This document shows, one piece after another, positions 17,621-26,484 of a stretch of 64,000 nucleotides of DNA. Location: contig JBKDUF010000046.1 in NCBI GenBank assembly GCA_046339595.1, positions 7,901-71,900 of the forward strand. Direction: 5' to 3'. A program made the translations under genes and the position numbers. Positions within the stretch are counted from its first letter, which is position 1. Each line of letters starts with the position of its first letter. The notes beneath the pieces are model-generated. The model was not told the DNA's origin, ran no database searches, and was given only the letters and a program-made list of their open reading frames with translations. Origin of the DNA: Ga0077527 sp021300125. Lineage in GTDB: Bacteria; Pseudomonadota; Gammaproteobacteria; Burkholderiales; SG8-41.

Positions 17621-18487
17621 TCAGAGCGTGAATGCCATCAGGTCCTCGCCCCAGATCACTTCACCGCCGAATGCGGCACGGATCTCCGCCAGCAGACGCT
17701 GCGGCCGGTCACCGCCGTCGATCCAGGGGCCATGGTGGGTGGTGACCAGGGTCTTGACGCCGGCCTCCCGCGCAAGCGCAGCCGCAAAGCGCGGGCCGGC
17801 AAGGCCGCCCGGATGGTTCGCCTCGAAGGCAAAGGCATTGAGGTAATGCACCAGCAGGTCGGCGCCCCGCGCCAGTTCCAGCAGCGCGGGCGGCGCGCCG
17901 CCGGGACGGGCGAGATTGACGTCGCTGGTATAGACGAAGGCCTTGCCGCCGGCCTCGACACGGTAGGCAAAACTGTCGAGATAGGGCTGGTAATGCGGCA
18001 CCTCGCAACGCAGGATGCGCCAACCCGCGAACTCGAGCACTCCTTCACCTGAGAGCTCGGTGACCCGGGTGTCAGGCCAGGGCCGTGGTGGCGTGCCGCC
18101 CCGCTCGCGGTAGGCACCAACGCTGAGCGGATGCTGCGTGCGTGACACCAGGTCACGGCTGAACGCGCCCTGCGGACCGAACACGCGGTCGATGAATTCC
18201 TGCGTGCCGGGCGGACCGAAGATGCGCAGCGGCGGTGTCGCGTCGCCGCTCGCATCCCAGCGGTGATGGAAGAGCCGGATCAGGTCGGCGCAATGGTCAA
18301 AATGCAGGTGACTCAGGAAGACGTGCGTGACATCCGTCGAGTACCGCCCGGCCTGCATCAGGCGCAGGAAGGCGCCGGGGCCGTGGTCGATCAACACCCT
18401 GTCCTCCCCGGTCTCGACCAGATAACTGGACGAGGCCCTTTTAAGCGACGGCAGCGGACTGCCGGTGCCGAGCAGCGTGACCTTCAC
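17621..18487 (-). CDS. Metallo-beta-lactamase-fold hydrolase (RNase Z/arylsulfatase-like)
   Basis: 288 residues. The Zn motif HLHFDH is at 60-65, and later metal ligands are in the CEVPHYQP and TTHHGPW segments. The GTG start at 18487 overlaps the stop of the MmgE/PrpD gene (GTGA), so translation is coupled. The N terminus VTLLGTGSPLPS is typical of RNase Z-like proteins, but the lack of the exosite arm and the catabolic neighbours argue for a small-molecule hydrolase such as a lactonase. Substrate unknown. Confidence 0.83.
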   Translation of the reverse strand: MKVTLLGTGSPLPSLKRASSSYLVETGEDRVLIDHGPGAFLRLMQAGRYSTDVTHVFLSHLHFDHCADLIRLFHHRWDASGDATPPLRIFGPPGTQEFIDRVFGPQGAFSRDLVSRTQHPLSVGAYRERGGTPPRPWPDTRVTELSGEGVLEFAGWRILRCEVPHYQPYLDSFAYRVEAGGKAFVYTSDVNLARPGGAPPALLELARGADLLVHYLNAFAFEANHPGGLAGPRFAAALAREAGVKTLVTTHHGPWIDGGDRPQRLLAEIRAAFGGEVIWGEDLMAFTL

Positions 18488-19830
18488 GGCGCAGCCGCGC
18501 GCGCGATGGTGCCGGCATCGGGCAGGTGCTCCACATCCCAGCACAGGCGAATCACCTCGTCCGCCTGCCGGTCATCAAGAATGCCTTCTGCAAGTCCGCG
18601 GAACTTGGCTTCGAGATCGGCATCACTCATGGGCCGCTCCAGCGTGCCCAGTGCATGCACAACATGACGCTCAAGAACGCGGCCGTCCCTGGTGCGGATG
18701 GAGATGTGCGACTGCACGCGGCCGATCGACTCGTCGCGCTCGATGCGCACCCTGCGGCGCAGCGCCACGGTCACCGGATCGAGCACGCTGGCGTCGCTGA
18801 ACTGCGCCTCGCCGGCCTTGCCGGTGTGCAGCGCAACGGCAGCGGCATGGAACACGCTGAACTTGCCTTCCAGCCCCGTCTGCGGATTCTCCTTGGCGGT
18901 CAGCTCGAACACGATTGGGCTGACCCTGAGATCCACCGACTCGATCATCTCCGGTTTCAGCCCCTGCTCATTGCGGAGCTGGATGCAGCCATCAATGGTG
19001 CCCTGCACCACCAGACCGCAGGCATAGGGTTTGTACATGTTCTGCGACAGCTCCCAGCTTCTACCCCAATCCGCTGTGATGATGGAGGGATCGAATTTGG
19101 TCGACATCACATGGCCGAAGCCGCGCTTGGCCTCGATGCCTTGCTCGGAGCTGGTGAAGTTTTTTTCAGCCATCAGTGCAGCGGCCAGACCGCCCTGTGC
19201 GGCGCGTCCGGGATGCAGGCTCTTGCACATCGAGCCAAACATCTCGCGCAGGCCCGAGGACTGCGTCGCAGCAATGCCCAGGGCCCAGGCCATCTGCTGT
19301 TCGTTGAGCCCCAGCAGCTTGCCCGCGGCGGCGGCGGCGCCGAAAACGCCGGCGGTACCAGTGATATGCCAGCCGATCATGTAATGCTCGGGGAACACCG
19401 ACAGGCCGATGCGGCATTCGGCCTCGACACCCAGCACGAAGGCGTGCACCAGATCGGCACCACTGATCTTTTTCCATTCCGCCAGCGCCAGTATTGCCGG
19501 ATACACCGGCGCACTGGGATGGATCGCGCGGGCATGGGTGTCATCGAAATCGAAGACATGCGAGGCCACGCCGTTTGCCAGTGCCGCATGCAGGCAGTCG
19601 GTGCGTTCGCGGCGACCGAGTATCTGCGCCTGCGGCACCCCGGCGAACGGCAGCAGGGCCGCCAGCAGGTTGTCCACGGTCTCGTGGCGGGAGGCGCCGA
19701 TCGCGCAGCCGCACCAGTTGAGCAGCGCGCGCGCGGCCTCATGGCGCACATCGGCAGACACCTCCTCCCGACGCGAAGCGACGAGCCGGCGTGCCAGCCA
19801 GCGGGTGACATCCGCGGAGTCGTCAGCCAT
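18484..19830 (-). CDS. MmgE/PrpD-family protein
   Basis: 448 residues. The all-helical N-terminal domain includes HVFDFDDTHARAIHPSAP, the family signature region, followed by ITGTAGVFGAAAAAGKLLGL and the LHPGRAAQGG loop. The family covers 2-methylcitrate dehydratase, immune-responsive aconitate decarboxylase and related enzymes acting on tricarboxylates and dicarboxylates. It overlaps the upstream receptor gene (ATGA) and the downstream MBL gene. Coupling to Bug receptors suggests that an imported polycarboxylate is its substrate. Confidence 0.9.
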   Translation of the reverse strand: MADDSADVTRWLARRLVASRREEVSADVRHEAARALLNWCGCAIGASRHETVDNLLAALLPFAGVPQAQILGRRERTDCLHAALANGVASHVFDFDDTHARAIHPSAPVYPAILALAEWKKISGADLVHAFVLGVEAECRIGLSVFPEHYMIGWHITGTAGVFGAAAAAGKLLGLNEQQMAWALGIAATQSSGLREMFGSMCKSLHPGRAAQGGLAAALMAEKNFTSSEQGIEAKRGFGHVMSTKFDPSIITADWGRSWELSQNMYKPYACGLVVQGTIDGCIQLRNEQGLKPEMIESVDLRVSPIVFELTAKENPQTGLEGKFSVFHAAAVALHTGKAGEAQFSDASVLDPVTVALRRRVRIERDESIGRVQSHISIRTRDGRVLERHVVHALGTLERPMSDADLEAKFRGLAEGILDDRQADEVIRLCWDVEHLPDAGTIARAAAP

Positions 19831-20816
19831 CAGTCAGCCTTGACGCCGGAAGCGGCGAGCACCTTCGCCCACTTCACCGACTCGGAGCGGATGTAGGCGG
19901 CGAACTGCTCCGGTGTATTGCCGATGGTGGTCGCGCCCTGCGCCGCGAGCTGCTTCTCGACATCCGGGTGACGCACTGCGCGTGCGATGTCGCCATGCAG
20001 CCGCGCGATGACCTCGCGCGGCGTCGCCGCCGGCGCCATCAGGCCGAACCAGGTACCCGCTTCGAAACCCCGAAAACCGGATTCCACCATGGTCGGGATC
20101 TCCTTCGCCACGTTCTGCCGCTGCAGGCTAGTCACCGCCAGCGCGCGCTGGCGGCAGGCCCTGACCTGCTCGATCACCGACAGCATGTTGCCGAAAAACA
20201 CCTGCACGTTGCCGCCAAGCAGATCGGTGGTCGCCGGCGCGCTGCCTTTGTACGCCACATGCATCATGTCGATCCTTGCCTGCTGCTTGAAGAACTCAGC
20301 AGCAAGGTGCGGCAGTGTGCCATTGCCAGTGGAAGCATAGTTGATTGCCCCGGGCTTGGCCTTCGCCAGGGCCACCAGGTCCTTCACTGACTTCACGGGC
20401 ATCGAGGGATGCACCACCCGCACGCTGGGCACGCTGGCGACCAGCGACACCGGCGCGAAATCGCGCTCCACTGAATACGGCAGCTTCGCCTGCATATGCG
20501 GAATCACGGTGAGGATGCCGGCCGTGGCCATGAACAGGCTGTAACCATCGGGCGGGGCTTTCGCTGCAAGTTCAGCGCCGACGATGCCGCCGGCACCGGC
20601 ACGGTTGTCGACGATGACCTGCTGGCCCAGCGCCTCGGCGAACCGCCCCACCACCGCCCGCGTCACAATGTCCACGCCGGCGCCCGGGGGAAACGGCACC
20701 ACGACGCGCACCGGTTTCGAGGGATAAGTCTGGCACCAAGCCGGAATTGCGGGGGCGGCGAGCAGTACGCAGGCGATTAGGCGGGAAAGCATGTGCATGT
20801 GCATGTGCATGGGCAT
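19830..20816 (-). CDS. Bug-type periplasmic receptor with Met-His repeat at the N terminus
   Basis: 328 residues from the ATG at 20816 (AGGA upstream). The first residues read MPMHMHMHM because of a (GCATGT)n tandem tract at 20790-20816, so five in-frame ATGs are available and the true start may be any of them. A signal peptide follows (LSRLIACVLLAAPAIPAWC), then the Bug fold with VVPFPPGAGVDI and VIVDNRAGAGG. It is the head gene of an operon with MmgE/PrpD and MBL-fold proteins. Confidence 0.9.
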   Translation of the reverse strand: MPMHMHMHMLSRLIACVLLAAPAIPAWCQTYPSKPVRVVVPFPPGAGVDIVTRAVVGRFAEALGQQVIVDNRAGAGGIVGAELAAKAPPDGYSLFMATAGILTVIPHMQAKLPYSVERDFAPVSLVASVPSVRVVHPSMPVKSVKDLVALAKAKPGAINYASTGNGTLPHLAAEFFKQQARIDMMHVAYKGSAPATTDLLGGNVQVFFGNMLSVIEQVRACRQRALAVTSLQRQNVAKEIPTMVESGFRGFEAGTWFGLMAPAATPREVIARLHGDIARAVRHPDVEKQLAAQGATTIGNTPEQFAAYIRSESVKWAKVLAASGVKAD

Positions 20817-20915
20817 GGGCGTGGTCCTGGATTGAAATGCCGCGAAAAACACTCGCACAAAAACCACAACAACAGCGAAATGAAGCGCAGTTCCGGACGG
20901 CAGACTCGCGGCGGT

Positions 20916-21791
20916 TCAGTACACCAGTCCGGCCGCAGCATCCCGGGGCAGGTCTTTCTCGGCTTCACCCAATTGCTCGTAGAACGACTCGATGTAGGCC
21001 CTGAAGGTCGTGTCGTGGCGCTGCATCTCGATTTCGCCGAAATCGACCTGCGGCCGCGGCTGCAGATCAAAGTGGTGGTGTTCGTCGCGGCCGCGGATCA
21101 GCGTCGCCGGCATTCGCCGCTTGCCGATGTAGCGGGTACGCGTCGGGATGTAGCTGAAGGCAATGCCGACGCGGCGCTCGAGCGAGCGGTTGGGGCCGGA
21201 CTGATGCACCACGCAGGTGTGGTGCAGCGAGAACTGCCCCGGCTTCAGGGTCGCGCGCTCGATCTGCGACTGGTCGAACCACTCGACGATGATCTGGCCG
21301 GCGGTATTCACGCTGTTCTTGATCAGGCCGCTCTTCTGCTGCAGCTGACCTCGGATGTGGCTGCCGACCGCGAACTCGAGCGCGCCGGTCTCCTCGTTGG
21401 CATTGCACAGCGCCACCCAGGCGGTGACGTGGTCGAAGGGACGCAGCCCGAAATAGGTCGAGTCCTGGTGCCAGGCCGCGATGCCTTCGCTGTGCGGCTC
21501 CTTGATAAAAAAGCGGCTGGTGTAGAGCAGGATGTCCGGACCGAGCAGGTCCTCCACGGCATCGACGATGGCCGGCGTGCGCGCCAGTTCGTCCATCCAG
21601 CGGCACAGCACATGCAGGTTGCCGCGGTACTTCTTGTCGATCGCCATCAGCGATCCACCGAGGTGCTTCTCGGCCACGCGCAGCCCCTCCAGGTAACGCG
21701 CGACATCGGCTTCAAACAGCGCATCCACGGGATAGACAAAACCGTCCGCCCGGTAATCGCGTTGCTGCTGCGCGCTCAGTTTTTTCGGCAT
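20916..21791 (-). CDS. Phytanoyl-CoA dioxygenase (PhyH) family Fe(II)/2-oxoglutarate oxygenase
   Basis: 291 residues starting at 21791 after GGAGGAG. The iron ligands are visible: H108 and D110 (WHQDSTYF) and a distal His in VVHQSGPN at 196, with Arg residues behind it for 2-oxoglutarate. The N-terminal DYRADGFVYP is also usual. The enzyme should hydroxylate an alkyl or acyl substrate in the cytoplasm. It is divergent from the MaoC-SDR pair and precedes a receptor gene on its own strand with a 99-bp gap. Confidence 0.88.
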   Translation of the reverse strand: MPKKLSAQQQRDYRADGFVYPVDALFEADVARYLEGLRVAEKHLGGSLMAIDKKYRGNLHVLCRWMDELARTPAIVDAVEDLLGPDILLYTSRFFIKEPHSEGIAAWHQDSTYFGLRPFDHVTAWVALCNANEETGALEFAVGSHIRGQLQQKSGLIKNSVNTAGQIIVEWFDQSQIERATLKPGQFSLHHTCVVHQSGPNRSLERRVGIAFSYIPTRTRYIGKRRMPATLIRGRDEHHHFDLQPRPQVDFGEIEMQRHDTTFRAYIESFYEQLGEAEKDLPRDAAAGLVY

Positions 21792-22001
21792 GACTCCTCC
21801 TCGATGCGGCACCGGCATGGCGCAGGCCAGCGTTTGTTTATATGTACTGTTCCTACGCACTGTTCGCACCGCCACGATGCGGTCGCAGTCTTTCTGCGCA
21901 TGAGGACCATGCTAGTATAGTTGGCGAAAAACCAGCAAGCGCTGCATTCCATGGGAACAGCTGTTTCCACGGCGCCATTGCCCTCCCATCCGGTACATGC
22001 C
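21792..22001. promoter_or_regulatory. Divergent regulatory region, PhyH / MaoC
   Basis: A 210-bp divergent spacer. It holds two direct copies of ACTGTTC (21846-21852 and 21859-21865) beside an AT-rich TTTGTTTATATG stretch, which could give a minus-strand -10 box (TATAAA), and a TATAGT box at 21916-21921 for the plus strand. No gene was seen in it. The box assignments are tentative. Confidence 0.35.
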
Positions 22002-22859
22002 ATGGCCATCGATTACCAGAAACTGCTGAACTACGACATTCCACAAGTTGAACAGACGCTGACCCGGCGCGACACCATCCTCTATGCCCTCGGTGTCGGC
22101 CTCGGCGCCGACCCGACCGACCTCCAGCAACTGCAGTTCGTCTACGAGGAAAACCTGAAGGCGCTGCCGACGATGGCCATCATCCTTGGCTATCCCGGCC
22201 CCTGGCATGCCGCAGCGGACACCGGTGTCACGCGCAGCCATGTCGTCCACGGCGAGCAGGGTTTCGTCATCCACAAGCCGCTGCCGGTCGAAGGCGCGAT
22301 CAGCGGCAAGACCCGGGTTGTTGCGGTGCTCGACAAGGGCAAGGACAAGGGCGCGTTGCTGCTCACCGCCTGCGACGTCCGCGACAAGGCCACGAACGAC
22401 CTGATCTGCACCCTGACCTCGACCACGTTCTGCCGTGCTGACGGCGGCTTCGGCGGTCCCTCGGGTCCGGTCACGCCGCCGCACCCGATTCCGGAAACGC
22501 CGGCGCAGTTCATCTGCGACCTGCCGACGCTGCCGCAGGCCGCACTGATCTACCGTCTCTCCGGCGACTACAACCCGCTGCACGCCGATCCGGCCTACGC
22601 CGCGAAGGCCGGCTTCAAGGCCCCGATCCTGCACGGCCGCGCCACCTTCAGTGTGGTCGGACATGCGCTGCTGAAAACGGTCTGTGGCTACGATCCGCTG
22701 CGACTGAAAAGCACGTCCGGCCGCTTCTCCTCGCCGGTGTATCCGGGCGAAACCATCCGCACCGAGATCTGGGTGGACGGCAAGGTCATCACCTTCCGCG
22801 CCACCGTGCCGGCGCGCGGCGTCACCGTGCTCAACAACGGTCGCGCTGAAATCGCATAA
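22002..22859 (+). CDS. MaoC-like 2-enoyl-CoA hydratase 2
   Basis: 285 residues with two hotdog halves. The C-terminal half carries the hydratase 2 motif YRLSGDYNPLHADP with D189 and H194, followed by GFKAPILHG. The N terminus MAIDYQKLLNYDIP and the GVGLGADP segment match the stand-alone hydratase 2 family related to the middle domain of peroxisomal multifunctional enzyme 2. It adds water to trans-2-enoyl-CoA giving the (R)-3-hydroxy product. The next gene encodes the matching dehydrogenase type 41 bp downstream. Confidence 0.9.
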   Translation: MAIDYQKLLNYDIPQVEQTLTRRDTILYALGVGLGADPTDLQQLQFVYEENLKALPTMAIILGYPGPWHAAADTGVTRSHVVHGEQGFVIHKPLPVEGAISGKTRVVAVLDKGKDKGALLLTACDVRDKATNDLICTLTSTTFCRADGGFGGPSGPVTPPHPIPETPAQFICDLPTLPQAALIYRLSGDYNPLHADPAYAAKAGFKAPILHGRATFSVVGHALLKTVCGYDPLRLKSTSGRFSSPVYPGETIRTEIWVDGKVITFRATVPARGVTVLNNGRAEIA

Positions 22860-22900
22860 ATAATCGTTTAAAATCAATTACTTAATTACTGAAGGGCGCC

Positions 22901-23821
22901 ATGGCTGACAACATGATGAAAGGCAAGGTGGTGGTGGTGACCGGTGCGGGCCGCGGTATCGGTGCGGCGATCGCGAAAATGGCCGCCGCCGAAGGTGCGA
23001 AGGTCATCGTCAACGACATCGGCGTGTCCCTCGACGGCGCCGGCGGCGACCAGACCCCGGCGCAGGAAGTCGTCAACGAGATCAGGAAGGCCGGCGGCGA
23101 TGCCGCACCGAGTTACGACAGCGTGGCCGAATTCAGCAGCGCCGCAAAAATCATCCAGTGTGCGATTGACCACTTCGGCCGCATCGACGGCGTCGTCAAC
23201 AACGCCGGCATCCTGCGCGACGTGATCTTCCACAAGATGAGCGAGCAGGACTGGGATGCCGTGGTCAACGTGATGCTGAAGGGCGCCTTCAACATGTCTC
23301 GCCACGCCGCAGACCATTTCCGCAAGCAGGAATCCGGCGCCTTCGTGCACATGACCTCGACCTCGGGCCTGATCGGCGGCATGGGCCAGGTCAACTACGG
23401 TGCAGCCAAGCTCGGCATGGTCGCGCTGTCGAAAGCCATCGCCGTGGACATGTCGCGTTTCAACGTGCGCTCGAACTGCATCGCACCGGTGGCCTGGACA
23501 CGAATGACCGCGTCCATCCCGGCGAAGGATCCCGCGACCGCCGCGCGCATCGAGCAGCGCAAGCAGGTCACCCCCGAACACAACGCGCCGCTCGCGGTGT
23601 ACCTGCTCAGCGATGCCGCGAAGGGCGTCAACGCCCAGATCTTCGCCACGCGCAAGAACGAGATTTTCCTGATGAGCCAGTCGCGGCCGCTGCGCAGCAT
23701 CCACCGCGCCGACGGCTGGACGCCGATGCGCTGCTCGGAGCACATGTATCCGGCGCTGAAGAGCGGCTTCTACTCCCCCACTGAGCGCACTGCAGACGTA
23801 TTCGCCTGGGATTCGATCTGA
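22901..23821 (+). CDS. SDR 3-hydroxyacyl-CoA dehydrogenase of the MFE-2 type
   Basis: 306 residues. The NAD(P) motif TGAGRGIG is at 14-21, NNAG at 100-103, and the catalytic Ser (about 153), Y166 and K170 are present (VNYGAAK). The long segment after the substrate loop and the NDIGVSLDG insertion match the dehydrogenase domain of peroxisomal multifunctional enzyme type 2. It probably oxidises (R)-3-hydroxyacyl-CoA. With the adjoining MaoC gene it forms a split MFE-2 module for beta-oxidation of a branched or cyclic acyl-CoA. Confidence 0.87.
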   Translation: MADNMMKGKVVVVTGAGRGIGAAIAKMAAAEGAKVIVNDIGVSLDGAGGDQTPAQEVVNEIRKAGGDAAPSYDSVAEFSSAAKIIQCAIDHFGRIDGVVNNAGILRDVIFHKMSEQDWDAVVNVMLKGAFNMSRHAADHFRKQESGAFVHMTSTSGLIGGMGQVNYGAAKLGMVALSKAIAVDMSRFNVRSNCIAPVAWTRMTASIPAKDPATAARIEQRKQVTPEHNAPLAVYLLSDAAKGVNAQIFATRKNEIFLMSQSRPLRSIHRADGWTPMRCSEHMYPALKSGFYSPTERTADVFAWDSI

Positions 23822-23872
23822 GACCGCCGACAACACCAGATCACTGACAAGAGCCAATACGGCCGTCCCGAT

Positions 23873-25141
23873 TTGAACGCGGCAACCGGCAGCAGGGACT
23901 TTGGCTGGTTGCTGTGGCTGTGCGCGAGCCGCACCAGCTTCACGCTGATCTTCACCGCCTATGCCGCGGCGATCCCGCTGCTGAAACCGGAATGGGGCAT
24001 GAGCGCGGGCGAGGCCGGGCTGATCCAGTCGGCCTGGCATTTCGGCTACCTGTTCTCGCTGGTCGCAGTCGGCTTCCTCGCCGACCGTTACGGTGCCAAA
24101 CGGGTATTCATCGTCTCCAGCGTTGCCGCCAGCACCAGCGCGATGGTGTTCGCGCTGTTCGCGGAGAGCTTCCTCACCGGCGCGATCCTCTACGGCCTCA
24201 CCGGCTTGTTCTCCGGCGGCTCGTATACCCCCGGACTGGCCCTGATCGCGGAGCGCTTCCAGCCGGCGCGGCGCGGCCGCGCGATGGGCTTCTACCTCGC
24301 CGCGGCCTCCGCCGGCTACGCGCTGGCGCTGGTGCTCACCGGCGCGCTCACGCCGCTGATCGGCTGGCGCGGCGCCTTCATCGTCAACGCGGCTGGCCCG
24401 CTGCTCGGCACCCTGCTCGCCCTGGTGGCGCTGCGCGACACGCCCAATGTCGTGCATCCTCGCACCACTGGTGAAGCAGCCGAAAAACCGGTCGGCGTCA
24501 TCCTCGGCAACCGGCCCGCGATGCTGGTGACCTGGGCTTACACCTTCCATTCCTGGGAAATGCTCGGCATGAAGGCCTGGATGCCGGCCTTTCTGTCGGC
24601 GGCCGCCGCCTACTCCACCGGCAGCAGCGCCACCGCGGCAGCGAGCCTCGGCGCCGGGCTCGCCGCGGTCGCCTATGTCGGTAGCATGGGCGGCAGCGTG
24701 TTCGGCGGCTGGCTCTCCGACCGCATGGGCCGCACCTGGACCATGATGGTACTGGCCACCATCAGCGCGGCGTGCTCGCTGGCGCTGGGCTGGCTGATCG
24801 ACCTGCCACTGTGGCTGCTGGTGGCGATCTGCGCCTTCTACAGCTTCGCCGCAGTGGGTGACTCCTCGGTCTACTCCACCGCCGTCACCGAACTGGTGCC
24901 GCCGCGCCACATCGGCGCCGCCTACTCGGTGCGCTCGGTGCTCGGCTTCGGCGCTGGCGCCATTGCACCCTGGGTGTTCGGCCTGGTGCTTGATGCAGCC
25001 GGCGCGGCCGAAGCCTCGCCGCTGGTGACCTGGGGCCTCGCCTGGTGTTCACTGGGCGTGATCGCGCTGATGAGCCCCGTCGCCACCTGGCGACTGCGGC
25101 AAATGCCGGAAGCGCGACAGATGGCCAACGGCAGGCGTTAA
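23873..25141 (+). CDS. Major facilitator superfamily transporter
   Basis: 422 residues with about 12 hydrophobic segments. The loop 2-3 motif reads GFLADRYGAKR, and a second copy in the other half reads GGWLSDRMGR. No upstream ATG exists in frame, so a TTG start at 23873 is used; the next ATG would remove the first helix. It probably imports or exports an organic acid, as it lies between the MaoC-SDR pair and an enolase-superfamily enzyme on the same strand. Confidence 0.85.
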   Translation: MNAATGSRDFGWLLWLCASRTSFTLIFTAYAAAIPLLKPEWGMSAGEAGLIQSAWHFGYLFSLVAVGFLADRYGAKRVFIVSSVAASTSAMVFALFAESFLTGAILYGLTGLFSGGSYTPGLALIAERFQPARRGRAMGFYLAAASAGYALALVLTGALTPLIGWRGAFIVNAAGPLLGTLLALVALRDTPNVVHPRTTGEAAEKPVGVILGNRPAMLVTWAYTFHSWEMLGMKAWMPAFLSAAAAYSTGSSATAAASLGAGLAAVAYVGSMGGSVFGGWLSDRMGRTWTMMVLATISAACSLALGWLIDLPLWLLVAICAFYSFAAVGDSSVYSTAVTELVPPRHIGAAYSVRSVLGFGAGAIAPWVFGLVLDAAGAAEASPLVTWGLAWCSLGVIALMSPVATWRLRQMPEARQMANGRR

Positions 25142-25191
25142 ACTGCGGCTGCGCATACTCCGTTTGCCCTGGCCGTCCACCCTGAAAACAA

Positions 25192-26328
25192 ATGAAAATC
25201 ACCAAAATCGAAGTACATATCCTGCGTGCCCCGGACGAGGACAAGCGCCCGTTCTGGGTCAGCAACTTCATTGTGCCCAAGGCCAACGAAATCCTGGTTC
25301 GCCTCTTTACCGATGAAGGCATCGAGGGCATCGGCATCGCCACCAGCTACACCCCGATCGAGGCCGCAATCAAGGCCTTCAGGAGCGGCATCGCTGACCA
25401 GATCATCGGCGAGGACCCGCTGGCGCCGGAACACCTCCACCACAAGGTGTTCTGGCTGACCGCGCAGAAAATCGCCTCCGAGAAAGGCTGGACGCGCGAA
25501 GCCATCGTGCGCATCGCCGCCGCTGTGGACATCGCCTGCTGGGACATCATCGGCAAGGCGGCCAGGCTGCCGCTGTATCGCCTGTTTGGCGGCTTCCGCA
25601 ATGTCATCCCCTGCTATGTCACCTGCGCCTACTACCGCGACGGCAAGGACCTCGCCGAGATCAAGGACGAGATGCAGATGCTGAAGGCCCAGGGGCACCA
25701 GGGCTTCAAGGCCAAGGTCGGTGGTGCGCCGCTGAAGGAGGACATGAAACGCCTCGAACTGATCCGCGAGTTGATCGGCCCTGACAAGGACCTGATGATT
25801 GATGTCAACCGCGCCTGGGACCTGCCCACTGCAATCACCGCCGCACGCGAGATGCTGCCGCTCAATCCGCGCTGGCTGGAAGAGCCCGTGCGCTGGGCTG
25901 ATGACCACCGCGAACTGATCAAGCTCGCGAAACAGACCAACATCCCACTGTCCGCCGGCGAAAGCGAACTCACTGCCTTCGGCTGCCGCGACCTCATCGA
26001 AGACGGCGCGATCCAGATCCTGCAGTTCGACTGCACGATGATGGGCGGCTTCACCACCGGCCGCAAACTCGCGGCATTGTGCGAACTGAACCAGGTGCAG
26101 GTCGCCCCGCACCACGACTGCTTCATCCACGCCCATATCGTCGCCGGCAGCCCTGCGGGCTGCATCGTCGAATCCTTCACCGATCCCGAACGCGACCCGC
26201 TGCAGGCCGAACTGTTCGAGGACCCGCCGAAGATCGACAACGGCATGCTCCATCTGAAAGAGCAGCCGGGGCTGGGGCTGACGCTGTCGGCTGCCGCACT
26301 GAGAAAGTTCGGCGAAAAGATTCTCTAG
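25192..26328 (+). CDS. Mandelate racemase/muconate lactonizing enzyme family protein (acid sugar dehydratase-like)
   Basis: 378 residues. Enolase-superfamily features are complete: KxK at 173/175, metal ligands D204 (DVNRAW), E230 (LEEP) and E257 (GES), and a catalytic His near 307-308 (APHHDC). Metal-dependent abstraction of a proton alpha to a carboxylate is expected. The family contains sugar-acid dehydratases, racemases and cycloisomerases, and the exact reaction is open. It starts 50 bp after the MFS gene, so that transporter may carry its substrate. Confidence 0.88.
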   Translation: MKITKIEVHILRAPDEDKRPFWVSNFIVPKANEILVRLFTDEGIEGIGIATSYTPIEAAIKAFRSGIADQIIGEDPLAPEHLHHKVFWLTAQKIASEKGWTREAIVRIAAAVDIACWDIIGKAARLPLYRLFGGFRNVIPCYVTCAYYRDGKDLAEIKDEMQMLKAQGHQGFKAKVGGAPLKEDMKRLELIRELIGPDKDLMIDVNRAWDLPTAITAAREMLPLNPRWLEEPVRWADDHRELIKLAKQTNIPLSAGESELTAFGCRDLIEDGAIQILQFDCTMMGGFTTGRKLAALCELNQVQVAPHHDCFIHAHIVAGSPAGCIVESFTDPERDPLQAELFEDPPKIDNGMLHLKEQPGLGLTLSAAALRKFGEKIL

Positions 26329-26484
26329 CCTGCCTCAGCCTGCGGGGGTGCACGGGTATTTCCTGCCACAACTGCTGTTCGCACTGCGGACAGCACCGCT
26401 CTCCACAAAATGGAAGCGAACCATAGTGCTTGCAGCGTGCGGGTTACAATCATTTCCCCTCCAAAAACGCCCCGATTGCCGAAC

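Noticed and set aside
22886..24910. A 674-codon open frame on the minus strand opposite the SDR and MFS genes
   Set aside because: It has the same shadow character, with a charged Arg/Gly/His-rich translation and no recognisable domain.
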